Shown here piece after piece: positions 52,088-63,857 of a DNA stretch of 64,000 bases (the first letter of the stretch is position 1; each line of letters opens with the position of its first letter). The notes below the pieces were generated by a model, which did no database searches, was not told the DNA's origin, and was given only the letters and a program-made list of their open reading frames with translations. The stretch is from Sclerurus mexicanus (Eukaryota; Chordata; Aves; Passeriformes; Furnariidae): NCBI GenBank assembly GCA_013396755.1, contig VWZF01002255.1, positions 437,225 through 501,224 on the forward strand, in the 5' to 3' direction. The position numbers and the translations under genes are program-made.

Positions 52088-52431
52088 CAGGGTTGTGGGG
52101 CCACTACCAGCTCTGACTCTCCCTGCCCAGCCTCTCAGGACTTCCCTCACAAAACCCATGGCTCCGGACCCCACATCAGCTCCCCAGGGCTGTCAGCCCC
52201 TGCCCTAGCAAGACCACAGCAGAACCAGTCTCCAGCTGCCCGCAGCCCAGTTTGGCCCAAAGAAGAGCCCTGCCAAGCTGAGCCCACTCACAGGCCCATG
52301 TCCCACTCCAGCCTCAGCCCATCCTCAGGAAGGTGCCCAGTGCCCAGGGCTAGGGCAGTGGAAGGTGCTGTGGCTGCCAGGCACTGCCCTAACAGACGCT
52401 ACCAACAGAGCCTTGCACCCATGAGGCCCTG
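52088..52431. mobile_element. GC-rich block with CAGGG...CCCTG ends, possible non-autonomous transposon
   Basis: Composition jumps to C- and G-rich at about 52.09 kb and returns to AT-rich at about 52.44 kb. The block begins CAGGGTTGTGGGG (52088) and ends ...GAGGCCCTG (to 52431), so the outer five bases are inverted repeats, a form typical of hAT-type DNA transposons. Flanking octamers (ATAATCGT and ACAATTAA) agree at only 4 of 8 positions, so a target duplication is not convincing. Internally 'gccctagc' and 'gggctagggc' recur. It could instead be part of an LTR, or a GC island of another origin. The 76-codon frame at 51978-52208 crosses its edge and is not a gene. Confidence 0.35.
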
Positions 52432-52940
52432 ACAATTAAAAGCTAGAATCAGGGTTCTTCCCCAACCAAATCTTTCAGCCCCTTTGATGTATATTTTTAC
52501 CAGGAATGAGACAGCCTGGCTAAACAAAATTTTTAATCTTTCTCCATGCTTCCCTTTTAATCTACTCAGAAAAGATGTTTAACTACTTGAATATGGATCT
52601 ACTGTCTTAGGAGATGAAATTCTCTAAAAGAGGTACCATGCCCTAAAAGGTCTAAAGAGATCATCAGTATGGCTTTATGCTCTCAATTTAAAGCATACCT
52701 TCTGTTGAGTTGGTTCAACTCCTGAAATCTGGCTTTTTTGAGACCTGCAAGACTGTACATATCGAACAAAAATGGTTAGCAGAGCTTCCATCATCTTTTC
52801 CAGGTATTTTAACTGCTATGACCCATCACTGCTCTGAAAAGAGACAGACCCACTTCAGGTTGTTTATTTCTTTCCCTTTTTTCCTTTATGCAACAGAAAC
52901 TGGTTCATGTAACTATACAGCGAACCAGATAGAACACTTT
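52432..52940. other. gene-free unique DNA
   Basis: AT-rich sequence without recognisable genes. The 137-codon frame starting at 52710 opens here and is carried to length only by the purine tract that follows. Confidence 0.6.
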
Positions 52941-53192
52941 AAAAGAAGAGGGAGAGACAGAAAAAGGGAGCAACAGAGAGAGAATGTGAGACTGAAACTG
53001 AGAGGCATTAGGGAGAAAGTAAGAGAGACAACTGAAGGGAGAGAGAAATTAGACAAAAGGGAGAATAAGCCAGATAAAAATGTGAGAGAGAAAAAGAAAA
53101 TAAGATGTGGAAAGAGTGAATGAAACAGAGAAAAAGAGAAAAAGGAAGAGAGATAAAGAGGCAAAGAAATGAAAAAAAAAAGATAAATAAGT
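52941..53192 (+). repeat. 250-base polypurine (A/G) strand
   Basis: Plus-strand bases are overwhelmingly A and G, with isolated C or T, in GAGA, GAAA and AGAGAGA patterns. The lack of T removes stop codons, which explains the K/R/E-rich 137-codon frame (52710-53123) and the S/F/L-rich minus-strand frames opposite. Polypurine strands of this length can form triplex structures. The tract ends about 95 bases before a CR1 insertion. Confidence 0.9.
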
Positions 53193-53287
53193 AGTCAAGA
53201 GGCTATAGCAATAGTACCAAAAATTCAGGAAAGAATACTGCAAAATATGAAAAAGTAGAAACTCATTGGAATGAGTACAGAGTAGAA

Positions 53288-53553
53288 GGGAAATGCCCTT
53301 AAATTGAAAGTAGCTATGTTTAGATTATATATTAGGAAGAAATTCTTTATGGTAAGGGTGGAGAGGCACTGGAATAGGTTGTCCAGAGAGGTTGTGGACT
53401 TCTCATCCCTGGAGATGTTCAAGACCAGGCTGGACAGGGCTCTGAGTAACCTGGTCTAGTGTCCCTGTCCCTGTCCATGGCAGGGAGGTTGGAAGTAGAT
53501 GATATTTAAGATCTCTTCTAACCAAAACCATTCAATGATTCTATGAGTCTATG
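53288..53553 (+). mobile_element. CR1 LINE 3' end
   Basis: Reads 'agattatatattaggaagaaattctttatggtaagggtgg', 'gaggcactggaataggttgtccagagaggttgtgga' and 'ctggagatgttcaagaccaggctggacagggctctgag', then 'ccatggcagggaggttgg' and the terminal octamers 'gattctatgagtctatga'. Best preserved of the four CR1 ends; about 265 bases. The minus-strand frame at 53225-53422 is its antisense. Confidence 0.96.
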
Positions 53554-56499
53554 AAGAAAATTTAATGAAGAAGATATTAGTTGGAAATATTTCTAAAAAA
53601 TATTTAGATCATAATTTCAATGTCTTGAAATCACAGTTCATCAGCCCGTCTGTACTCCTCATGTCCTCCAGAGACAATTGCCTGCAAGGCCAAAGTCCTA
53701 GCTAAACTTTTGAGCAAAACACCACCCATTGCTCTACTACAAACCAGATTCTTTGAAGACAAGATGAATAGAGCCAGTGTCCATACTTTACCCCTCAACC
53801 TTCTGACTGGAAAGTGGGGGTTTTAGTTCTTTAGCAAAAGATATTTCTGAGAAGCATGCATATATGTTACACTTTATGCACTATACTATTGCTTTGGACA
53901 TCTGACAATTTTATGAGCTGAGCTTTCAGGTTTTGGCTTCTTTTAACATGTACACTAATAAGAAAAACAAAAAATATTAACAATTAATAAAAGTTAGAGC
54001 TGTTCAAGCTACTGGTAGTAACCTTGAGAGGCCAGAGAAAGAAAAATAATAGTGAGAATTTAATAACTAAAACACTGCACACCAAACTCACAGGCAAAAA
54101 CATGTTTCCTATGGAAGGAGCAACAGGACAAAGGGCTGACCACAGCAACTTTATAAATGCAAGTTCTTGCAATGAAGTCTCACTTCTCCCCGAAATCTCA
54201 TATCTCCTGGAGTGAGTACTCTCACTTCAGAAAAAATTTGCTTTCTTTTCTCATACAAACTTGTTTCTGTGAAAACTTTTACAAATAAGAGTATATGAAG
54301 TAACCTTAAGCTTAAGCAAGCCCTGGAGACTCCTCTTACTGGGATGTTCTGTTGCCTGACTATTGTGCAGAGACTGTATATAAGGCTATCCTGCAAAGAG
54401 TATAAAACCTCCTGTATGCCCAAAATACTAAAATCAGACAAATAGTGAACACTCCGACCATTGCCTAAAAGGATTTTCAGTCTGGCATTTTCCTTAGTAT
54501 ATGCTGTGAGCCTGTAAGTAAGCAATTTCTCATGTTTTCTCCTTTTTAGGTGAACTTTGTGGCAGAACATAAGGTCTTGATTACATGCAGTTCAAATATC
54601 TAATTAACTAAATGGTTTAGAAAGCAGGCTAATGAAAACTGTGATCCGTGTTCACTCTTACTTCAGATTTCAGAAGAGAATCCACCAATTAGCTAAATTA
54701 ATTTTGATGAACTCTGCCAGGATTTCACCCATTCTGAAAACAACCTTGAAAATGTGAATTAGAATAATTTGATCAAATCTTGTCTGAAGTTTCTTGCAGA
54801 CTAACTAAAATAATAAACGAATTGCGTCCATTGAATTAAGTTTCCAAAACTTCATCTGAAAACTCTGGCAGGAGTGTGCCAATGCCTCATTCACCTATCC
54901 TAGAATTTACCTTAAAAATTTAACTCAAACAGGAGAAATGGCTGAATTTGTGTCAGATTTAGCTCTCATTCTAGCCAAGGAAAAAATGGACTATTTCACT
55001 TCTGATCATTTTAACCATGACATTCATCTTAATTTCATATCCCACAATCCTAAACTACTCTTTTGCTTTTTTTTGGAAGCCAAGCTACCCAAAAGAAAAC
55101 AACAAGAGAACAGATCCCCTACAACTTGGTACAACTTGCTACACAGAACACAGTTCATTATATCTCTGGACACTTATTTATGATTGGTTAGTGTTCCTGA
55201 GGTATATTTTTCTAAGAGCACAGGAAGTTACAAGTTTCTGTTTTTTCTGTACAGAAAAGCGCACCATAAATTTTGTCTATTTGTTTCATACCAGATATAC
55301 CAGATGCCATGAGTTTCATGGGCCACTCATGTTCTTGAAACTGTTTAAATTTAATTGTGCTGTTACCCGTTCTTCCACTGAGTGATCAAAAAGAAGACAT
55401 CTGCCACCTATTACGTGCTCTGTGGCTTCCCCAGCTCACTCCTCATTGCATTACTTGCTAGATCACTAGATGTGAAGGTGCAACTGATATGAGCAAGGTT
55501 AGAAGGGCAGTAAGAGGTTTACAGTTTTCCATCCCCAAGGAACATGCACAGGCACAATCAACAAAACTTCCAGTTACATTGAGTCTTGGAGTCTCGGACA
55601 CTTAAACTTGGGTTTGGGTATTGCTGCTTCTGGACTTCTAGAGATTGTTGTAGATACTGATCTATCATGGCTAGGATAGGGATCGTCAAGTAAATACATA
55701 TTTTCAAGGGAAATCAGAGTTCTGAGAAATACAGGCCATATTTTCCCCCATTGTACTGATAAAACTATATGAATATGCATGCGGTTAGATATGACTGCTG
55801 TGGAAGCTCTCAAGGAAGAGCACATTTGTGAAATCCATATCCTGTACAAATGCAGGTTGTATTATTCAAAGCCACAGAAGGTCAGTTCTAGCTTACATGC
55901 CTGATTTTTTCACTTGGTTGAGTTTTTACTTCAATATAGTTACGTTATATCACCCTCTTTATATATGTTCTTTGTCCCTTTGGTAGGATGCACAGCACTT
56001 TGTATAACCTGAGATGAATACTGTTTCTGGGAAGGTCATAATGTTATTTTCTGAAAATTATATGGGACAGTTGACTAATTTATCTGAGGACAAATAGGAA
56101 CAATTTCGAGTTTGGTGCTCAATAAATAAAAAAAAATAATAGGGATTTTAGGGACCTTAATGCAAAACAGCACCCATTTCAGATTGTATTTCTATAAACT
56201 CTAAAAAGATAAACACTGTTATTGCTAAATTGTTCTTCAGTGTCTTACAATTTGCCTTGCTGAAGCAGATTTGAAAAAAGTGTGTCCAGGTTATGAAGGT
56301 CTGTCAGCAACGAATTGTACCTTATGTGAGTTTAGAGCATATAATTCACCTGTAGCCTTGAGAAGGTGCTATACTTCTGAAAGCACTATCTGGAGTCCCA
56401 AGACACATTCTGTCACAGAGACAGTTCAAATATTAGTTGGCTAAGAAATACAAGGAATTAGTTTATTAACTGTATTTGTATTAATTTTAATACATTTGT

Positions 56500-56900
56500 T
56501 CATGAGGAAAGTCATCAGCTCCTGAATCTCCTCATGGATGATGACTCCTGTCAATAATATCTTTACTCTGCTCCTCCTAGTCCATCCACCACTGTGCTAC
56601 TTTGTGCTTCTTTAACCCAACAAACTAGTCAGTTCAGCCATTTCTTGGCTGTCCACCTTGAATATTTAAAAGTATTTTGATGAGGTTAAAGCATTCCCCA
56701 AAGGTTAAGTATTAGGCATAGCCCTTTAATGAATGCCATGTGCACATTATCTGTCCTGGGGCTGCTCCATCTGTTAATTAGGGTTAGAGGAACCAGTTAA
56801 CTGATGCTGTGTTCCTTCTTTCTTGCCTGGATCCTGTTGAACCTCCCAAGACAATAATTTTGAAAGTCATTGCACTTCCTTGAAGTTTCAGCCAGATGTT
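56500..56900. promoter_or_regulatory. candidate constrained block with E-box/homeodomain word
   Basis: Unique mixed-composition sequence carrying CATCTGtTAATTA at 56768-56780, an E-box directly before a homeodomain site. Homeodomain-like TTTAATGAAT lies near 56725. Such composite sites occur in bHLH plus homeodomain enhancers, but one copy proves nothing. No repeat is recognised. Confidence 0.25.
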
Positions 56901-57522
56901 ATAAAGTCCATATGAGACAGGGAAGAACTTCAGTTCTAAACAATTTCACTGAATAAATCATCTGTTAATTTTACATAAATGACTCATAACTACTTGAAAT
57001 TTGTGCTACTTCGACTACTTGTCTATCTAAGAAGATAGAGCTGATATAGTTTGCTTTTCTTTCTTCCTGAGTCAAATATCTATACAAAAATTCAATTTTA
57101 TACTCTGAGTATCCATATGAAATTCTGTATCTTTGAGCATACTGACCAGTAAATCTGTTTGATACAATATTTATGACAAAATAATATAAAGACACGATGT
57201 AAAAAGATGAAAAATGCAGAATTGCAATTAAATACTTGTGGAGCATTCCTTTTTCAACTTTTACCTAGCCTTAACCTCACTCTGCCTTGATTATCACATA
57301 TTTTACCAAGTATTGGTTAAATGAGGCATCAGTTACTTGTCATTAGTTTCTAAATATATTTCACATTTCAGTTCAAATTCTACTATTTATTTCCTGATTA
57401 TTAGCAATTAACACACAGAGACTGGGTATGCCATATACCCCCATGGCTATATACCTTCTGCATGTTGTCTTTAGAGTGATTAGTTTTTCAGAAAAGTTTT
57501 AAAACATATTAAATACTCTTCT

Positions 57523-57566
57523 GTGCATGTGTGTGTGTGTGTGTCTGTGTCTGTGTGTGTGTGTGT
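57523..57566 (+). repeat. (TG)n microsatellite, interrupted
   Basis: GTGCATG runs into (TG)n and is broken twice by CTG (tctgtgtctg), giving a 44-base TG-rich tract. A cysteine/valine repeat in the frame at 57531-57728 is its translation. Confidence 0.95.
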
Positions 57567-58359
57567 TTCCAGACTCCTGAGATGGCAAATAATTATTTTT
57601 GTGGGTTTATTTTGTTTTGTTTTGTTTTTCTTGCCGTAGGAAAGCATCTCAAACCTCTCTGTACTGCTAGAGCAGTGCCAAAGCTGAGTGAGCTACAATT
57701 TGCCCACTGGTTGCCAAGATGCTTGTAGTGATCCAGCATCATGAAGTGAGAGAGACACACCTGCTCTCAGTAAAACTACCATCTCAGCATAAGCAAACTA
57801 ATCAATAAGTTAATGGCATGAATCAATGAAAAAGATTTGGGAGAGATCTTAATTAAAGAAACAACTGCTGATACAAATTATGTTTCCAATGTATTGATGT
57901 AGCAGAGGGCACAAGGTTGAATGGAGATGAGTGCTGATCAATGCCTTGAACATTTGCATTTCTTTTCATCACAAACCATTTCTCTTCATCCTTAGGCATA
58001 CAGGCATGCATGCATGCAGAGACACATCACTACCACCAGCATCTCAGAAGAGCTTTGGTTTCTTTGCCTTTATTGATTCCTGTAGGACTCTTCTGGAGGC
58101 TATTATGGTTACCTCACTTTAGAAGGTGAAATGAAGGTCTCCATAGACTAGATGATGCTTATCTCTTTAGGCTGTCCTGGATATTCTCTCAATACCTTAA
58201 ATCAGTAAGAAGTGGTTTGCCTCACTGTGAACATCATGTGACCTCACTGTGACCTACATGTACCATACAGATGTAATAAGGAAAGAAGCATAAGTGTAAC
58301 TTTGGCAACTTATAGTTACACAAACAATAATTACAATATTCCCTAACACAAAAGGGCAA

Positions 58360-58383
58360 GCATGTGTGTGCGTGCATGTGCGT
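58360..58383 (+). repeat. 24-base perfect alternating purine-pyrimidine tract
   Basis: GCATGTGTGTGCGTGCATGTGCGT alternates R-Y throughout and includes two GCG steps. This sequence type favours left-handed Z-DNA. Confidence 0.9.
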
Positions 58384-60524
58384 TTATTTGAGAGAGACAC
58401 AAACACATGGACAGTGGGAGAGAGAGATTGTAAAAGAGCATTTTCCTGTGACTGAGCGGCATAAACATTCAAAGTCAATAGGTGGTTTCCCCAAGTGATT
58501 AAATCTGAGACAGAGTTTAAAGACACATCAATCTGTGATGTCAGCAATGCTCAACATATAGCTAATGGACCCTCAGAAGATCAATATTCAAACCTGACTT
58601 CTTTTCATGCTAGAAACACACCACTGCAACATCTCCTGCTAGATGAAAGTACAATTTATTTTAACAACTTTTATCACTCCTATTCACATTTTTGTTAAAT
58701 CAGATGTTGGTGTGTCTGCTTTTCTTTTCTTTTAATACAGAAGGGGAGGAAGGTTTATTTGCTAGGATGCAGAAAAGTAATTCAAACTTTTGCTCAGCTG
58801 GTAGCCATGTAATCCATCTTATTTTCCTGTCAGGTTTTATAATGAAGTCAAAAGCAATCCTAAACTGGTGACATAATAATCTAATGCTGTGTAGTAATGA
58901 TTACACCAGATCCAAAAATATGTTTTCACTGCATACACAAATTGAAGAAATAGAGCAATTTCAATTATCATCATCACAGTAGTATCCCAGAGCAACAATA
59001 ATAAAAATATCTGATAGGAGAAGAAAGAACATTTTTAGCTACTTAAATCATAACTAAGACTCAGTAAAAAGGCTGAAAAAATGAAAAGACTGAATAGTAT
59101 CTTTCAATAAAATACCAATTTTCTGTGGTAGAATTGCTAGGTGTTTCATTAATTGCTTTTAAGAGGCTATAGGAAAAGCAGGGGAATCTAAAAGATTGAA
59201 GTCATTAGCAATACTAATATTATAACTGTTTTAAAATAACATCCTTACCTAGCATCCATGCTAAACTGTAGCATGCATTGGATTTATTAGAGAATGGTTC
59301 TATTGACACATTGCAGTATATGTAAACTCACTGAATATATAGTAAAAATAATTTAAATATTGAGTCCATGCTTCCAAATGTTAGTTCAAAGACTGGTAGA
59401 ATTGGAACCCCACTCTAATCATGCTTTCCCATTTCCTTCTCCCTCAAGAAATAAAAGAAAAACAAAACCAAGTCAAATTAAGTTGTTAAATGGTTTAAGG
59501 ATTTGATATCTTTTGCTGTTAATTTAAAGGGCTGAGCTGCAGCTCATTTCTTTTCATCTTTATAGCAAAGCACAGGGTTACCCCAAGGGTCACTGAGGAT
59601 TATCTCTGTGTCTTACCATCCCATCTTACGTTATTAGTTTACACTGCAAATGAGAAACTGATGTCAGAAATTCTCCAAACATTATTTATAAATATAGAAA
59701 AAAACAGGGTGAGGTCTGATAGGTCTGTGGTTTAGCACATAAAGGTCTCAACAGCAATTGGTAATTAAGATACATCCACTGTAAGGTGGAAACTGCCATC
59801 TGAAGAGTGGGGAATATTTTGTTAGTATGTTGATAATTTATATAAAATATAATTCTGACGTCAAACACTAAGTATAAAATGGATCAGTAATCCTATAATT
59901 AAAAAAAAATCAAATGACTAGAGCAATGTCTTAAGGTAAAAAGTGTTGAAGTCACTACTTTTAAGTTGACTCAAATTCAGTATGAAATTACTTTCCTTTT
60001 TTCCATATACTTTATTTGATTGATCTTAAAATACCACTTTTTGGCAGTTTTTATAATTAAGACTTTTAATTTTGCCCAAGTATTGTAAATGGTGTATAGA
60101 AAAACTTTCTCCAATAATGTAAAGCCATACTAGTCTTATGAGGACTTTTAGTCAATTAATTTTAACTAATTTGGAAAAAATGCCATATAGGACAACATTG
60201 TATTTTTACATTATCTGTGAGAAGTGGAAACTACCAATACTGTTCGTCATGGAAAGAATAATCCAAAAATAGCCAAGGCAGAATTTAAGATACAAAATAC
60301 TTCAAGTAGAAGTTGACTGTTAAGAAAGTGTGAGGGCAAAATAGTTAATAGGCAATGATATTTGGGGAAGGTAAATTACTCTGGCATAGCAAAATCGACT
60401 GTACTTTTACCAATGTTATTTAAAAACTTTTGCCTTGGTATCAGAGGTTTTATATAAAAGATATGATGATTTTTTTTTTTAATGTTCATCACAAGTTACT
60501 GGAAAGATGTGTTTAATAAAAATG

Positions 60525-60546
60525 CTAGGTGATATCTAGGTGATAT
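60525..60546 (+). repeat. two perfect CTAGGTGATAT units
   Basis: The 11-mer at 60525-60535 is repeated exactly at 60536-60546. A related 'cgatattgc' follows 11 bases later. Confidence 0.9.
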
Positions 60547-60690
60547 TGCCCTATACGATATTGCACTAGTAAATCAGAAAGCATGAAGGTCACACATTTG
60601 AATAAAGATGCTTCATTTGCAGCATGTTTTTCTTTTTAACCTAATCTGTAATGAAGGTAGAAGTTAATGAAGTGTGGTGACACACAGGGG

Positions 60691-60709
60691 ATGCATGTGC
60701 ACGCACACA
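60691..60709 (+). repeat. 19-base alternating purine-pyrimidine tract
   Basis: ATGCATGTGCACGCACACA alternates R-Y perfectly, followed by ACACACAACC. Third tract of this kind within 3.2 kb. Confidence 0.85.
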
Positions 60710-61114
60710 ACACACAACCTCTCACAAGGGCTGATCATTGAGGTGAAAGCAGCAAAGTGAAATGTCCTATATCCCCCTTTTATTAAAGCAAAGAAACATA
60801 ATATTCTGACCCTTACTAGCAGAAAATTAAAAAAAAAAAAAAAAAGAAGGAGGCATCTCTGGACAATCAAGTGACTGGGTCTTGCATTCAAATTTCATTC
60901 CAGTATGTTTCTCTCATCATCCTCATCTGTAACCTAGATCAATCTGCACATGAAGGGTACAGGAACCTTTACCATAATTTTCTAGAAACCCCTGTTACGT
61001 TTTGAATCCCATCCCAGAGCATTTAGTGTGTCATGTACATAAATAATGTCTGTAGATTTGTAAATTCATTTTAAGTTTGTTCTAATGATTCATTCTTTCC
61101 TGTTTCACCTCTCC

Positions 61115-61163
61115 ATATATTCCTATATCCCTATATTCCTATATCATATATCCCTATATTCCT
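61115..61163 (+). repeat. tandem CCTATAT/TATTCCTATATCC repeat
   Basis: Four close variants of 'tatattcctatatcc' in 49 bases (atattcctatatccc, tatattcctatatca, tatatccctatattcc). It is a short degenerate minisatellite. Confidence 0.88.
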
Positions 61164-62549
61164 GCTCTGTAAACCAAACAAAATCAAATATTTCAGGTTC
61201 AGGATAAGTTCCAGGGAGGGAATGAGCACTGGAATTGGGGACACAGAAACACAGAAATTCTTCACTCAGTTACGCTGCCAAAGCCAATGGCCCATGGAAT
61301 TGTATCTCAAGTATTTCTAGGTGCTTAACTGCACATTGCTCTCTCCAGCAGGGTTACAGTTGTTCCTCTGGACTGGTAAAATAAAGTTATAAAATCTAGT
61401 AGTCCAGTTTATTGAAAAAAAATATTGTTTCATTTTTGTAATGAAAAGGTGCATAAATAGGTAAAGAGAAATAAAAAGACAAGTATGTTCAAAGAAAAAC
61501 GATTCTGATCTACCAGGAATTCACAAGGTAATTTCACCTGGGCAGTGTGACGATAAGTGAACACTTATCATAAGATAGATTTTAGCCTGAGATATTGTAG
61601 GCTTAATTTGCAGAGACATAAGTGAGGGCTGGCAGAAGGAGGCAGTGGGTCATTGGTATCTGCTGGCTTTGGGTCTGTTGCGTGGGTATTTCAGCATTTA
61701 ACTTGCAGGAGTCTCTTCACTCTGAAGTACAAGCAACCCCCTATGACAAAACGCAAGTTTCATACAAAGTTCAGGATATAAAGATGCATAGGCATCTTTA
61801 AAACAGTATCTGTAAGATCATACTTGAAATGGATTGTACTATGATTCAACTGTTGTATCAAGGAAAATAATGAGGGGTCTCATGCTAGGCTATTGGTACA
61901 TCTAAATTTGCTGGAGGTACATGGCTTCTTACTTCATTCATTATGTCACAGAGAGTACCATAAGCACGTATGTCAACTTTGTGTGCCACTGTCATTTTTA
62001 TATGGTGAGAATATTTCTAGGGAAGTTTCCTAAAAACCTCCTTGAATTCAATATTACATTGCTACTTTCTCTGTGCACTAATGTTTAAGTAAAATATAGT
62101 TATTCAAAATGAAAAAAAATCACAGGACAACATTTCTGACTGTTTGAGCTGCCATCGAATCAGTCTAATGGATTTTTGAGTTATTTTAATCAGTATGGTT
62201 TTAACTTATCCTAGATCTGCAAGTATTCTTTGCAGATTGGAAAGCAGTTACCTCCAGTTATTACATAACGTAACACTGTGGAGAAAGACTGAAAACAGTG
62301 AGTTTGAAACAATACATCATGACTTCTCAACACATGGAAAGAGACTCTCTTCACTTTTCAGTGCATGCTTATGCACAGCACAGAAAAGAGGGACATACAG
62401 ATTGTTATTCGCACCTGTATTCACTTCCCCATACATATTATATATAGTCCACAGAAAGTTTCTGAACATATTTAACATGTTCTAAGGCTTTTCCTGTGTG
62501 AATCTGTTTGCAAGTTGTGAGCTGTGTGTATGGATGAATACCATAAATT

Positions 62550-63300
62550 CAGATTAGCTGCCATTACATTAAACATTAGGCCTTGGTTGGACTTCAATCC
62601 TTTCCAGGCAGCACTTAGGGGTACTTCAGAGGACTGAATAAATCAGAAAATGCTACCAAGATTCAGTATGGATGATGTTACATTGCTTTTTGAGATTATG
62701 AGACTTCAGCCATGTAGACTTGCACTGTGCTGTGTCACATGACCCCGAGGATCAGACAGCAGACACCCATTTTATTTACAAGAACAGACACAGCCCTTTG
62801 GGACAGTGCTAAGTATTGAAATTAAACCAAAATATCATCCACTTTTACGTTGGGTAGTCTGACTCCTTATCCATTTGGCCACTGGCAAGTGGCTGTTTCA
62901 GAATTCCTTTGCTGCAAGTGAGGAAGTGACTGCTTAAGATGCTGCCTATTAGTAGACAGCAAGTAAACCTTGTGTTCTTGTACATTTGCGTTTGCAACAG
63001 TCACTTCTTAAAATCACTCCTGTTCTTGTCTAGCATAAACAGAAGAAAAGGACAAATCCTGAATTTACTTTTAATGCGAAATGGGCTCTTTTCAAGGTCT
63101 TGATGTACTTGTCAGAGGCTGCCCTATTTTTATTTCAGGCATACTGCAGAAAATGATCCATGTAACGTAATCCTATTCATCAATAAAATGTAGAACATAA
63201 ATACATATGTGGTTAGTGCTTGTTTAATTAAATGTATAAGATACTGCATTATTTTTTTCATTAGAACACCAAGACAAAATTCTAGTCAATTAAACGCTCT
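62550..63300. promoter_or_regulatory. candidate conserved non-coding block with MITF/TFE-type E-box
   Basis: About 750 bases of unique sequence with balanced composition and several CpGs (near 62746, 62849, 62989, 63075, 63166). GTCACATGAC at 62734-62743 is the extended E-box form bound by MITF/TFE factors. 'ccatttggccactggcaagtggctg' (near 62871-62895) contains the complementary words GCCACT and AGTGGC. TTTAATTAAAT lies at about 63222-63232. Together with 22600-24290 it is the most enhancer-like texture in the window, but this is inference. Confidence 0.33.
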
Positions 63301-63820
63301 CATGAAATAGAGTAGCAACAAGAGATTTAAAGAAAACTTTTACCTAGATACACCCAAACCAAAGTCATACAGAGGGGTAATAATAACAACAGAGCAATAG
63401 GCATTTGATTGAAAATTTCAAATTTTGAACCACAAAAGTTACAAATTAATTCTTTTTTTCCCCCTGAATCCACTTAAATATTTGGAATGTCATAAACATA
63501 AGTCCACATTTCTGCAATTAACAATGTATATATTCATTTGTATGATTTTTAGAGAGCAGTCAAAGCATTTTAGAGGCATCATATATCATGTTACTGGGAG
63601 GCTATATGTCTTTTTTAACACTCATTTTTGGAACATGACAATGTTTTTATTTACAAAAATTACTTGCATGCATTTGTAAAAAAAAGGTAATGAATATTGT
63701 TAAAATTAGCATCTCAGGATCATTGGATTTTGCTTTAATTTTGAAAGAGGCAACAGTTTTATTACAAGAATAAGTAATCAGCTTCAAATTGCCCATTGGC
63801 ATATCAACTTAGCAGGGTTG

Positions 63821-63857
63821 ATATAGGTCTTACTGAAAAATATAGGTCTTACTGAAA
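63821..63857 (+). repeat. 18-base perfect direct duplication
   Basis: ATATAGGTCTTACTGAAA at 63821-63838 recurs exactly at 63840-63857 with one base between. A recent local duplication is the simplest explanation. Confidence 0.95.

Noticed and set aside
52710..53123. 137-codon plus-strand frame, lysine/arginine/glutamate-rich
   Set aside because: Its second half is the translation of a polypurine tract, where stop codons are rare because T is nearly absent. The low-complexity composition explains it fully.
40099..53422. Apparent paralogous proteins at 40099-40293 (+) and 53225-53422 (-), both starting MN(T/I)S(K/R)DE and sharing LxxCL(T/S)xxTxKNF
   Set aside because: Both are antisense translations of the same CR1 3' segment, inserted in opposite orientations. 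The similarity is repeat homology and not a gene family.
54151..54570. Longest open frame, 139 codons, minus strand
   Set aside because: No recognisable domain, signal or membrane segment, no splice signals flanking it, and length near what chance gives in 64 kb. Not reported as a gene.
57424..57440. Small hairpin GGGTAT-gccat-ATACCC
   Set aside because: A six-base stem is common by chance in this much sequence.
57531..57728. Frame beginning with alternating Cys-Val
   Set aside because: Direct translation of the (TG)n microsatellite.
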